From the NCBI RefSeq assembly GCF_016756395.1, contig NZ_AP018365.1, positions 3,509,001 through 3,573,000 of the forward strand: a stretch of DNA of 64,000 nt, in the 5' to 3' direction. The notes below the pieces were generated by a model. That model was not told where the DNA came from, ran no database searches, and saw only the letters and a list, made by a program, of their open reading frames with translations. A program made the translations under genes and the position numbers. Positions 44,345 through 52,569 of this stretch are shown piece by piece. Source of the stretch: Streptomyces sp. SN-593. Lineage in GTDB: Bacteria > Actinomycetota > Actinomycetes > Streptomycetales > Streptomycetaceae. Numbering within the stretch: position 1 is the stretch's first letter; every line of letters starts with the position of its first letter.

Positions 44345-45136
44345 TCACGCGTCGTGGCCCCGGTCCCGGGCCGCGTACGAGCGCAGCGCGCGCAGGAGGT
44401 CCGTCCGGCGGAAGTCGGGCCACAGCACCTCGACGAAGTGGACCTCCCCGGAGGCGGGCTGCCGGAGCAGGAAGCCGGACAGCCGCTGCTCGGCGGAGGT
44501 GCGGATGACGAAGTCGGCGTCGCCCGCCGGAGCCGGGAAGCGGAGGTGGCCGGAGAGGTCCGGGAGGTCGAAGTCCTCCGCCAGGTCGCGCGGGTCGCCG
44601 CCGGCGGAGACGTGCTGCCGGAAGGCGGCCCTGACCGTGTCCACGATCTCGCTGCGCCCGGACCGGCCGACCGCCACGCCGACGCTGAGGCCCGTCCGGC
44701 TGGCGGTGCGCGCGACCGCCTCCTCCAGGGTCCGCACGGTCTCCTCCGGCAGCCGGTCCAGGGGGCCCGCCACCTCGATCCGCCAGTCCTCGTCGGCCGT
44801 GCACATGCAGGCCACGGTCTCCTCGACGACGCCGCTCAGCGGCCCGGACCGGTCCGGCGTCCGGTGGGCGGAGGTGTCGTCGGGGAGCACCCACACGGTG
44901 ACGTGCCGGATGCCCGCGGCGTCGCACCAGCGCAGCACGTCACGGATCTTCGCGCCGCCGGCGCGGGAGCCGGCGGCGGTGTGCCCGGTGCCGGTCTGCC
45001 CGGTGCCGCGGTCCCCCCGGCCGTCGGCGTCCAGCAGGATGGCGACGTGCCGTGGCCGCGGGCCGCCGTCCAGTGCGCGCGTCAGGCGCCGGACGTACAG
45101 GGCCTCCGTCGCCGAACGCAGCATTCTCAGCGCCAC
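44345..45136 (-). CDS. Divergent cis-prenyl diphosphate synthase
   Basis: Predicted 263 residues from the GTG at 45136 (ATG at 45124 also possible). The undecaprenyl-diphosphate-synthase fold is recognised by PRHVAILLDADGR, AGIRHVTVWVLPDD, VAVGRSGRSEIVDTVR, DFVIRTSAEQRLSGFLL and FVEVLWPDFRRTDLLRAL. The diphosphate-binding Asp and Arg-x-x-x-Arg region are kept, but MDGNGRW is LDADGRG and SENW is PDDTS, so residues for deprotonation and product control differ. This suggests an unusual short-chain or branching (lavandulyl-type) product rather than cell-wall polyprenol. It follows the GGPP synthase gene in the same direction. Confidence 0.85.
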   Translation of the reverse strand: MALRMLRSATEALYVRRLTRALDGGPRPRHVAILLDADGRGDRGTGQTGTGHTAAGSRAGGAKIRDVLRWCDAAGIRHVTVWVLPDDTSAHRTPDRSGPLSGVVEETVACMCTADEDWRIEVAGPLDRLPEETVRTLEEAVARTASRTGLSVGVAVGRSGRSEIVDTVRAAFRQHVSAGGDPRDLAEDFDLPDLSGHLRFPAPAGDADFVIRTSAEQRLSGFLLRQPASGEVHFVEVLWPDFRRTDLLRALRSYAARDRGHDA

Positions 45137-45462
45137 GAGCCCTGTCCCTTCGTCCCCACCGGCGGCGGCCGGCGGCGCCGGCGCGGGTCACCGTACCGCC
45201 GGCGCGGAGCCGGGGCCATCGTGCCGGTGTGCGCCCGCCCGGCTCCGGTGGGCCGGGGCACGCGCCGGCGCGGACGCCGGGCGGTGTCCGCGCCGGGCGG
45301 CCCCGGGCCGGGCGGCCCCGGGCCGGGGACGGACCACCGGACCGCCCGACCGACCGAACCGACCGACCGGACCGACCGGACCGACCGGACCGACCGGGCC
45401 CACCGGGTACGCGCCACCGGGCGCCCGCCACGGGGCACGCGCCACCGGAGCCGGGCTCGGCC
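45137..45462. repeat. Intergenic region with tandem GACCGACCG repeats
   Basis: This 326-bp gap between two prenyl-synthase genes contains four exact GACCGACCG units (45361-45396) preceded by partial units from 45348, and a duplicated 15-bp CG-rich unit near 45297-45330. No coding frame with a ribosome site is seen. It may contain terminators, since the repeats can pair with the GGTCGG-type stretches. Confidence 0.7.
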
Positions 45463-46530
45463 TCAGGCGTTGCGGTAGGCGACCCGCCGGGCCATGGCCG
45501 CGAGTTCCCCGCGCCACACCGCTTCCAGCGGCGCGTCGGCGATGGCCTTGCAGCCGCGCTCGACGAGATGGGCGATGTGCCGCTCGACGTCGGCGGGGAC
45601 GCCCGTGTCCAGGAGGCGGCGGCGCACCTCCTCGGAGGTGTGGCCCGGCTCCGTGATCAGGCCGTGGATGTGATCGTCGCGCTGCATCGCCCACCCCAGC
45701 AGCAGCGTCATCTTGTGCTGGGTGAAGTCGAGGCCGGTGGGCTTGCCGGTGTCGGCGGAGTCGCCGAAGGCGTCCAGCAGGTCGTCCCGGAGCTGGAACG
45801 CCTCGCCCACCGCCTCGCCGTACTCCTCGAAGGCGGGGGCGAGGTCGTCGCGGCCCGCCGCGTTCGCGCCCACCACGAGGGGGCGGTGGATGGTGTAGCG
45901 GCCGGACTTGATCCTGGCGATCAGGCGCGAGCCCTTGGGGTCGACCGAGAACTCGGCCGCCGCGTGGACGTCCAGGTACTGGCCGATCATCACTTCGGAC
46001 CGCAGCCTGTTCCACTCCGGGACCACCGCCGCCGGCGCCTGGGCCATCAACTCCTCGGAGTAGACGAGCGCGAGGTCGCCGACCAGCAGGGCCACGCCTT
46101 CGCCGTACCGGCGTGACTCCCCCTGCCAGCCGCGGTCGGCGTGCAGCTCCGCGTGCGCCGTGTGGACGGTCGGCACCCCGCGCCGCCGGCTGGAGTCGTC
46201 CAGGACGTCGTCGTGGACGAGGGCGGAGACGTGCAGCAGTTCCAGGGCCGCGCCCGCCGCCACGATGCCGGGGTCGCCGGGGTCCCCGCCGGCGGCGAGG
46301 TAGCCGGCGACGCAGAAGGCCGGCCGCAGGCGCTTGCCGCCCGACGCGACCAGCGTGGACAGCTCGTCCACGGGGACGGCCGCCCGTTCGTGCACCCCGG
46401 CCCACACGTCGTGCTCGGCCGCGAGATGGGATCGCAGCCTGTCCTCGATACGGCGGAGCAGGTCCGCGCTGGTGCGGCGGGCGAGGCCGGCGGCCTCCTC
46501 GCCGATGTCGGCGGTCATGTCGGACGTCAC
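45463..46530 (-). CDS. Polyprenyl (geranylgeranyl-type) diphosphate synthase
   Basis: Predicted 355 residues. The GTG at 46530 has GAGGAG at 6 nt; an ATG lies four codons later. It has a trans-prenyltransferase fold with GGKRLRPAF, a first Asp-rich motif DDVLD (residues 107-111), and a second DDLLD (249-253). Residues before the first motif (HVSALVHDD) are small, as in enzymes making GGPP or longer chains, not FPP. It condenses IPP from the mevalonate operon with allylic primers. A GGPP synthase heads the equivalent mevalonate cluster in Streptomyces sp. CL190; here it is separated from it by 11 kb. Confidence 0.92.
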   Translation of the reverse strand: MTSDMTADIGEEAAGLARRTSADLLRRIEDRLRSHLAAEHDVWAGVHERAAVPVDELSTLVASGGKRLRPAFCVAGYLAAGGDPGDPGIVAAGAALELLHVSALVHDDVLDDSSRRRGVPTVHTAHAELHADRGWQGESRRYGEGVALLVGDLALVYSEELMAQAPAAVVPEWNRLRSEVMIGQYLDVHAAAEFSVDPKGSRLIARIKSGRYTIHRPLVVGANAAGRDDLAPAFEEYGEAVGEAFQLRDDLLDAFGDSADTGKPTGLDFTQHKMTLLLGWAMQRDDHIHGLITEPGHTSEEVRRRLLDTGVPADVERHIAHLVERGCKAIADAPLEAVWRGELAAMARRVAYRNA

Positions 46531-46700
46531 GGATATCTCCTCAAGTTCAGATGGAGCGGCACTCGAGCGGGAGCGCTCCGGTGCCGGCCGGCCGGGCGGC
46601 GGCGGCTCGGCCGGGTGCACGCCCCGGCCCTGGTGACGACGCCTGCGCGGGCGAATCCGGGGGTTTCTCTCCGGTGAAGATCGACCGGAAAATGAGAGCG

Positions 46701-46729
46701 TTGACATCGGGATATGCCCCGTGTAATTC
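46701..46729 (+). promoter_or_regulatory. Sigma-70 type promoter
   Basis: TTGACA (46701-46706) and TAATTC (46724-46729) are spaced by 17 bp, the best consensus promoter in the window. It points at the OvmZ-like gene, whose ATG is 227 bp further on, implying a long leader. The 426-bp gap 46531-46956 also has to serve the divergent GGPP synthase gene. Confidence 0.65.
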
Positions 46730-46956
46730 TCCTGTGCATCCGGGTCGGATCCGAACGGACAACTCCGAGGGCACGCAATGTTCGCGACCCGCCCGCTCCA
46801 CCGGACACGCGCCCCTGCTCGCCGATCCCGCGTCAGATCCCTTAACGGCCTCTCTCTTCCCACGAGCCGTCGGCCCGACTGCGACCGCCATTCCGTCCGG
46901 GTGGTCCCGGTCATTTCCGACGACCGGCGGACAAGCCAGCTCAGAAAGGCGATCGA

Positions 46957-47586
46957 ATGCAGTCACGCACCTGTCCCGGAACCCCGCAACAGGGACACGG
47001 CATTGCGGCCGAATCCTTCCTCAGCCCCGCGCGGCTCCGGCATCTGAAGGGCAACCTGGCCGCGCTTCCCGGCCTCTACCAGGAGACGTTGCACCACATA
47101 TCGCCCGTATCACGGCAGATGCACCAGACGCGGGTCTCCGGCAGCCGGAACACGGACCAGTTGAGCATGTCCGCCCTCGACGCCCGGCAGAACATCCTCG
47201 CCATTCTCGAGTCGTGGGCCGATCTCGTCGTCGACAAACACGGAGGCGAAATCCTGACACGCTCGGTCCCACACCTGACATATTTCCTGATGCGCAACCT
47301 CGGATGGCTGACCGCACAACCGCAGGCGGCGGATTTCGCGGACGAAATCGATGGCCTCCGATTAGAACTCCTGCGTACCATCGACCCGGAGCCCGCCGAA
47401 CCGGACCTGCTCACCTGGGATTGCGTGGTGGCCGGATGCGGGGGAAAGATCACCACGCCCACTCAGCACGTCGGGAACTCGGACGGGAAAAGCGTCCGGT
47501 GTTCGTCGGGACACACCTGGGAGATTCACGAATGGATCACTCTGCGACCGCTGATGGCACGGCAGGGGAAGGCCGCCCGCCCGTGA
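46957..47586 (+). CDS. OvmZ-like protein with C-terminal zinc-ribbon-like motif
   Basis: Predicted 209 residues. The N-terminal half is helical (ALDARQNILAILESWADLVVDKHG). The C-terminal part has C-x4-C in CVVAGCGGKI and a second Cys followed by SSGHTWEIHEW, which looks like a zinc ribbon. It resembles the small OvmZ-type proteins often found beside a little HTH gene in streptomycete antibiotic clusters; their function is not established to my knowledge. A TTA codon lies at 47362-47364. AAAGG is 7 nt before the ATG. The stop overlaps the HTH gene by 4 nt. Confidence 0.7.
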   Translation: MQSRTCPGTPQQGHGIAAESFLSPARLRHLKGNLAALPGLYQETLHHISPVSRQMHQTRVSGSRNTDQLSMSALDARQNILAILESWADLVVDKHGGEILTRSVPHLTYFLMRNLGWLTAQPQAADFADEIDGLRLELLRTIDPEPAEPDLLTWDCVVAGCGGKITTPTQHVGNSDGKSVRCSSGHTWEIHEWITLRPLMARQGKAARP

Positions 47587-47891
47587 GGAGGCCGCCACGC
47601 CACCGGTTGCTGCCCACGAGTGCGGCCGCGCTGGCCGCGGGGGTGTCGGAGGCGACGATCCGCAAGTGGGTGAGCCGCGGGAAGATCACCCGCTACGGGA
47701 CGCCGGGCCGGTCCCAGTTCGACATCGACGAGATCATGCAGATCGTGATGCGGCGCGGGCCCCGGCCGGCGCGGGCCGGCGGCCTCGCGCCGGGGTCCGG
47801 GCCGCGCCAGGACGCTCACGCCGCGCCTCCGCCCGGGGGCAGCGGACGCGACAGCGCGCGGTCCGTCAGCGGGCCCGCGGCCCCCGCGTAG
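47583..47891 (+). CDS. Small MerR/excisionase-like helix-turn-helix protein
   Basis: Predicted 102 residues from the GTG at 47583, which overlaps the OvmZ-like stop (GTGA). HTH: LLPTSAAALAAGVSEATIRKWVSRGKITRYGTPGRSQFDIDEI, the pattern of MerR-type or excisionase domains that read DNA and end in a short basic wing. The C-terminal 35 residues are Pro/Gly/Ala-rich and run antisense to the end of the facing lyase gene. It probably acts with the OvmZ-like protein as a regulatory pair. An ATG at 47532 is also in frame. Confidence 0.8.
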   Translation: MRRPPRHRLLPTSAAALAAGVSEATIRKWVSRGKITRYGTPGRSQFDIDEIMQIVMRRGPRPARAGGLAPGSGPRQDAHAAPPPGGSGRDSARSVSGPAAPA

Positions 47892-49261
47892 GCGTCCGGC
47901 TCGAACAGGTCGGCCGACCGGGCCTCGGCGAGCGCCGCCGAGGCCCGGCTGTCCTGCCGCAGGACGTCGGCCAGCGGCTCGCCGGTGCGCGCCGAGCGGG
48001 CGGACGCCTCGTTCAGCAGATCGCGGGCCAGCGCCTTGCCGAGGGCCGGGGCGAGCACCGCGGCGATCCGCTCGGAGACGATCAGGCCCGCCGTCAGGCG
48101 CGTGTTGGCCCGCATCCGTGACGGGTCGACCGACAGGTGGCAGACGAGTTCCACCGTCTGGTGCGCGGCGCCCCCGGCCAGCCGCAGCAGCGCGCGCAGC
48201 GGCTCCCATTCGGCGTGCCAGGCGCCGGCGGACCGCTCGTCCTCGCTCGGCAGGCAGCCGAGCACCGTCGCGGCGAGTTGCGGCGCCTGGAGCGCGGCGG
48301 ACCTGACGGCCGTCGCCAGCACGGGGTTGCGCTTGTGCGGCATCGCCGACGACGCGCCCCGGCCGCCGGGCGACGGCTCGTACACCTCGCCCACCTCGGT
48401 CCGGGTCAGCGCCAGCACGTCGACGGCGATCTTGCCGAGGGCTCCGCACAGGAAGGCCGCGGCGGTGGCCGTGTCCACCACGGGGGTGCGCAGCACGTGC
48501 CATGGCAGGAGGGGGGCGGACAGCCCCAGTTCGGCCGCGAACGCGTCGGTCAGCTCCTCGACGTAGGCGGCCGGGTCGGCCCCCGGCGCGTACGCGAGGT
48601 ACCCGGCCAGGGTGCCGGCGGCGCCGCCGAGTTGGACCGGGAGCCCGCCGGCGCTCAGCGCGTCGAGCTTGTCCACCGCGTCCAGGACGAGATGGCGCCA
48701 GCCCGCCGCTTTGAGGCCGAAGGTGGTGGGCACCGCGTGCAGGCCCAGCGTCCGGCCCGCGACCAGGGTGTCGCGGTGCTCCCGGGCGAGTACGGCCAGC
48801 GCCTCCGCCACGCGGGCGAGGTCCGCGCGGATCAGCCGCAGGGCCCGGCCGACGACCAGGACGGTCGCGGTGTCGAGGATGTCCTGGCTGGTCGAGCCCC
48901 GGTGCACGTACGCCGCCGCCGCCGGGTCCCGGTCGGCCACCACCGCGGTGAACTCCCGCACCAGCGCCACCACGGGGTTGGCGGACTCCCGCGACTGCCG
49001 TGCCAGGGCGGCCAGGTCGAGGTGTTCGGCGCGCGCGGCCCGGGTGATGGCCCGGGCGGCGGACGACGGCACCGTGCCGAGCCGGGCCTGCGCCCGGCTG
49101 AGCGCCGCCTCGGCGTCCAGCATGGCCTGGAGCCAGGCCCCGTCGGACACCGCGGCCAGGACGGGTGTCGCCGCCCAGACCGGGGACAGCAGACCGGGGT
49201 CCGCCGCCGGCGGCGCCCCGTCGGTCCCGAGGTCCGCGCCGGGTCCGGTGTCAGTGAACAT
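47816..49261 (-). CDS. Fumarase/adenylosuccinate-lyase superfamily enzyme, CreD-like nitrosuccinate lyase candidate
   Basis: Predicted 481 residues. Superfamily blocks: YVHRGSTSQDILDTA (about 119-133), GLPVQLGGAAGTL, and the signature loop GASSAMPHKRNP (302-313) with the catalytic Ser. By sequence type it sits with 3-carboxy-muconate cycloisomerases and adenylosuccinate lyases, but no purine or protocatechuate gene is near. It overlaps by 11 nt the end of a CreE-like flavoenzyme gene; in cremeomycin-type pathways the CreE product nitrosuccinate is split by CreD into nitrous acid and fumarate. AAGGA is 7 nt before the ATG. The substrate is inferred from the pairing. Confidence 0.75.
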   Translation of the reverse strand: MFTDTGPGADLGTDGAPPAADPGLLSPVWAATPVLAAVSDGAWLQAMLDAEAALSRAQARLGTVPSSAARAITRAARAEHLDLAALARQSRESANPVVALVREFTAVVADRDPAAAAYVHRGSTSQDILDTATVLVVGRALRLIRADLARVAEALAVLAREHRDTLVAGRTLGLHAVPTTFGLKAAGWRHLVLDAVDKLDALSAGGLPVQLGGAAGTLAGYLAYAPGADPAAYVEELTDAFAAELGLSAPLLPWHVLRTPVVDTATAAAFLCGALGKIAVDVLALTRTEVGEVYEPSPGGRGASSAMPHKRNPVLATAVRSAALQAPQLAATVLGCLPSEDERSAGAWHAEWEPLRALLRLAGGAAHQTVELVCHLSVDPSRMRANTRLTAGLIVSERIAAVLAPALGKALARDLLNEASARSARTGEPLADVLRQDSRASAALAEARSADLFEPDAYAGAAGPLTDRALSRPLPPGGGAA

Positions 49262-51311
49262 AGTCCAGTCCTTGTCCTGTGTGGGCCTGCTGTCCGCTCC
49301 CGGGCTGTGCGCCGGCGGTCCGCCCGCCCCCGGTCTGCCCGCCGCCCGCCTCGGCGCCGGCGGCCGGCGCCGAGGCGGCCGCGGCGACCGGTCCGGCCGC
49401 TCCCGCACAGGCGAGGACCGCGCGGGCGATGGCGTCGGACTCCACCAACGTCACCGAGTTGACGCCCGGCCTGATGCCCGCGGCCGTCACCCAGTGCACC
49501 GACTCGGTGGGCACGCCGAAGGCGAAGCGGCGCGGATGGGCCCGGCCGGCCGCGTCGACCAGGTGGAACGGCCGCCCGGTGACGGCCAGTCCGTCGCTCT
49601 CGTAGGCGCGGCCGGAGCGCCTGCGGATGCGGAAGGCGGCGCACTGCCCGGTCGCCAGCAGCCGGCGCAGCAGCGGATCCTCCGTCCGGCTCAGCGAGAT
49701 GTCGGGCAGGCGCGCCTCGACGAGCGCGTCCACCCGGATCGCCGAACCGGGCACGAGCGGGGAGTCGGCGTGGTACCGGTCGCCGTCGACGGCCACCCGC
49801 AGGCCCGGTCCGACCACCTTCAGCACGCCGGCCTCGATGAGGGCGGTCATCTCCTCGACCCGCTGCCCGGGCGGCCCGATCGACAGGAACGCGTTGAGCG
49901 GGGTGTACCAGTCGTCCAGGTCGGCGCGGTGGGAGTCGCCGTGCAGGCCCCCGTGGTCGACCGCGAGGCGGACCTCGTTGCGCAGGTCCCGCAGCACGTC
50001 GAGCGCGGCCTTCAGCGGGCCGCTGACGTTGCCGCGCCTGGCGTCCGAGACGTCCTTGCGCAGGTGGTCCAGGAGCCAGCCGGTGAAGTCCTCCGGGCCG
50101 GCGAACTCCCGGTCCCGGTAGGGGCGGGCGATCAGGTCCCAGTCCCAGCGGTACTTCTCGCCCACGCCGTACGCCGCCAGGACGGCGTCCTTGTCCCGCT
50201 CCCCCGGCCCCGCCGCCAGGAACTCGTCCTGGAAGCGCTCCGCCGTGAGCGTGTGCCCGCGTGAGGCGAACAGCGTCCGGTAGTAGACCGTCTCGACCTC
50301 GCGGGAGATCAGCGGCCACAGGTCCTTCCTGAAGTCCAGTCCCGAGTCCCGGTGGGCGGCGCGCAGTTCCGCGACGCGGTCGGCGGTGAGCAGCAGCGGC
50401 TCGTGCCGGCCGTGCGGGCCCTTCTCGTTGTCGCCCCGGGCCTGGTAGGGGACGCCGCGCCGGGACCCGGCGTGCAGGACCGGTTCGCGCCCGCTGGGGC
50501 GGTACACCAGCCGGCCGGCGGCGGCCCGGGCGAAGGATCCCCCGCGGCCGACGGTGAGTTCGGCCATGTAGTCGAAGAAGTTCAGCCCGAGGCCGCGCAG
50601 CAGCACCTCGGTACCCGGGGGGAGCACGTCCAGGTCGACGTCCGCCGGGTTGGACGGCGGGACGTGCAGGAGCCCCGCCGTCCGGGCCCGGGCGGCGAAG
50701 CGCCGCTCGGCGGTGCCGGCGGTGGCGGGCAGGTGTCCCTGGCACAGGATCACGGCGTGCAGGCCCGCGAGCACGGTCCCGTCGGCGAGCGTCACCCGCT
50801 GGAGCCCGCCGTCCCCGGCGTCCGGGTCGTCGTCGAGCGCCACCGCGAGGGAGGCGTGGGTGCTGACGGTCACTCCCGCGGGCGCGCCCTCCACGGTGCG
50901 CCGGTAGGCCCATCGCAGGTACCGGCCGTAGAAGGCGCGGGTCGGGTAGGTGTCCGGGGTCAGCGCGCGGGCCTCGTCGAGGACGTGGGCGGGGACGCCG
51001 TCCCCGAGCCGGCCCGCGACGACCTCCACGGCCCACTCGTACAGGCTCGGCCCCGGTTCCAGCGGGCCGCGCAGGTCCACGGAGGCGTCGGTGAAGACCG
51101 AGATCTGTCCGGCCACGGTGTTCATGAGCAGGTGACGGGACTGGTCGGTGCGCCACACCTTGCCGGAGCCGGGCGGGTAGGGGTCGACCAGATGGACGTG
51201 GACAGTGCTGCCCTCGGGCTGCGAGCGGGCGTTGGCGCAGAGCCGTTCGACCACCGAGAGCCCGCGCGGGCCGCCGCCTATCAGGCCCACGGTGCAGTGT
51301 CTCGTTGTCAT
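49251..51311 (-). CDS. FAD/NAD(P)-binding protein, CreE-like aspartate N-oxygenase candidate
   Basis: Predicted 686 residues. The N-terminal FAD loop is VGLIGGGPRGLSVVERL (about 8-24), followed by HLVDPYPPGSGKVWR and the YdhS/COG4529-type body seen in the CreE group (GLGLNFFDYMAELTVGRGGSF, EKYRWDWDLIARPYRDREF). CreE enzymes oxidise L-aspartate to nitrosuccinate, which a CreD lyase turns into nitrous acid. The lyase gene follows with an 11-nt overlap. The last 50 residues are Gly/Ala/Gln-rich and probably disordered. Other members of this flavoprotein family have unknown substrates, so the assignment rests on the pair. Confidence 0.75.
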   Translation of the reverse strand: MTTRHCTVGLIGGGPRGLSVVERLCANARSQPEGSTVHVHLVDPYPPGSGKVWRTDQSRHLLMNTVAGQISVFTDASVDLRGPLEPGPSLYEWAVEVVAGRLGDGVPAHVLDEARALTPDTYPTRAFYGRYLRWAYRRTVEGAPAGVTVSTHASLAVALDDDPDAGDGGLQRVTLADGTVLAGLHAVILCQGHLPATAGTAERRFAARARTAGLLHVPPSNPADVDLDVLPPGTEVLLRGLGLNFFDYMAELTVGRGGSFARAAAGRLVYRPSGREPVLHAGSRRGVPYQARGDNEKGPHGRHEPLLLTADRVAELRAAHRDSGLDFRKDLWPLISREVETVYYRTLFASRGHTLTAERFQDEFLAAGPGERDKDAVLAAYGVGEKYRWDWDLIARPYRDREFAGPEDFTGWLLDHLRKDVSDARRGNVSGPLKAALDVLRDLRNEVRLAVDHGGLHGDSHRADLDDWYTPLNAFLSIGPPGQRVEEMTALIEAGVLKVVGPGLRVAVDGDRYHADSPLVPGSAIRVDALVEARLPDISLSRTEDPLLRRLLATGQCAAFRIRRRSGRAYESDGLAVTGRPFHLVDAAGRAHPRRFAFGVPTESVHWVTAAGIRPGVNSVTLVESDAIARAVLACAGAAGPVAAAASAPAAGAEAGGGQTGGGRTAGAQPGSGQQAHTGQGLDYVH

Positions 51312-51463
51312 GGTTCCTGTTTCTGCCGATGGCTGGAACCCAGCGCGAGGCCGCGGTGGCGCCGGGCTGCTGACGAGTGCGGTGACCGCGGGGGCCGGTC
51401 GGGGGGCTCGCGGCGTCCGGTCCGCCGGTCCGGCGGCCGCCACCGGCCGCGCAGGTGCCGGCC

Positions 51464-52438
51464 TCACCACTCGACCAGTGCGAATCCGACCGCCATGCCG
51501 CCGCCGAAACCGGCCAGCAGGATCAGGTCGCCGGGTCGGAAGGCGCCCGAGCGAGCGGCTTCGGCCAGGGTGATCGGGATGGAGGCGGCTCCCGTGTTGC
51601 CGTAGCGCGTCAGCGTGAGGTGCATGGTCGCCCTGGGCAGGGCGAGTTCGGCGAAGACGGCGTCGAGCATGACGCCGTTGGCCTGGTGCGGCACGAAGTG
51701 GGCGACGTCGCCGGGACCGACACCGCTCTCGTGCAGGAACTGCTTGGTCAGCAGGGGCAGGCGGTCCTCGACGAAGGCGCGCACCGCCCGGCCGTCCATG
51801 GTGAAGAACTGGAGGCCGGCGTCCAGGGCGGCCCGGTCGACGGGCTGCCGGCTGCCCCCGGCGGGCACCTCGATCAGGCTCGAGAGCTCGCCGAAGGTGT
51901 GCGCGGAGATGTCGCGGACCCGCGCTCCCCCCTTGAGGCCCAGGACCATCGCACCGGCGCCGTCGCCGAACAGGACGACCGTCCTGCGGTCGGCCGGGTT
52001 CAGGATGCGCGAGTACACGTCGGCACCGATGACCAGCGCGCACCCGCCCCGCCGGCGGAGCACGCCCTCGGCCGCGGCGAGCGCGAACACCTCGCCGGAG
52101 CACACGGCGTTGACGTCGAACGCGGCCGCGTCGACGGCCCCGAGCAGGTGCTGCACGTAGGCGGCGGTGGGCGGTTGGGGGCGGTCGGGCGTGGAGGTGG
52201 CGACGATGATCACCGACAGGTCGGCGGCGGTGATCCCGGCCGACCGCAGGGCCGCCCGCCCGGCGGCCGCGGCCAGGTCCGAGGTCGCCTGCCCGGGGGC
52301 GGCCCAGCGGCGCTCCCGGATCGCGGTCTTGCGGACGACCCAGGCGTCGTCGACGCCCGCCTCGGCCGCGGCCTCGTCGTTGGAGACGACCCGGTCCGGC
52401 ACATGTGCGCCCGTACCGAGGATCCCGATGCCGGTCAT
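51464..52438 (-). CDS. nphT7: Acetoacetyl-CoA synthase (NphT7-type KAS III)
   Basis: Predicted 324 residues. It has a FabH fold with triad Cys113 (NAVCSGEV), His251 (FVPHQANGV) and Asn281 (YGNTGAA). Its place at the end of the mevalonate operon matches NphT7 of Streptomyces sp. CL190, which condenses acetyl-CoA and malonyl-CoA irreversibly into acetoacetyl-CoA and so feeds HMG-CoA synthase. A FabH-like starter role is possible but less likely here. The gap to the HMG-CoA synthase gene (131 bp) has an 8-bp hairpin at 52517-52536. Confidence 0.92.
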   Translation of the reverse strand: MTGIGILGTGAHVPDRVVSNDEAAAEAGVDDAWVVRKTAIRERRWAAPGQATSDLAAAAGRAALRSAGITAADLSVIIVATSTPDRPQPPTAAYVQHLLGAVDAAAFDVNAVCSGEVFALAAAEGVLRRRGGCALVIGADVYSRILNPADRRTVVLFGDGAGAMVLGLKGGARVRDISAHTFGELSSLIEVPAGGSRQPVDRAALDAGLQFFTMDGRAVRAFVEDRLPLLTKQFLHESGVGPGDVAHFVPHQANGVMLDAVFAELALPRATMHLTLTRYGNTGAASIPITLAEAARSGAFRPGDLILLAGFGGGMAVGFALVEW

Positions 52439-52569
52439 GGGCCCGCCTTCCCCTCGCGTGGTCGTGGTTGGGTGGTGCGATCGGCCGCGAGGCCGCGGCC
52501 GTCCCGGCGGGCGTACGGCCCCGCGCACGCGGGGCCCCGGCCGCGGACGGGTGGCCGGACAGGCCCTGG

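Noticed and set aside
44345..45136. Housekeeping undecaprenyl diphosphate synthase
   Set aside because: Key motif residues are changed and the gene lies inside a biosynthetic cluster, so a cell-wall role is unlikely.
46540..46579. Possible third SARP array (CTCAAGT, ATGGAGC, CTCGAGC at 11-bp pitch) before the GGPP synthase gene
   Set aside because: Only 5 of 7 bases agree between units, and the array would overlap the ribosome site, leaving no room for a -10 box.
47816..49261. Annotation of the lyase as adenylosuccinate lyase or carboxymuconate cycloisomerase
   Set aside because: Sequence alone would allow it, but neither purine nor protocatechuate genes are near, and the overlap with a CreE-like gene fits nitrosuccinate lyase better.
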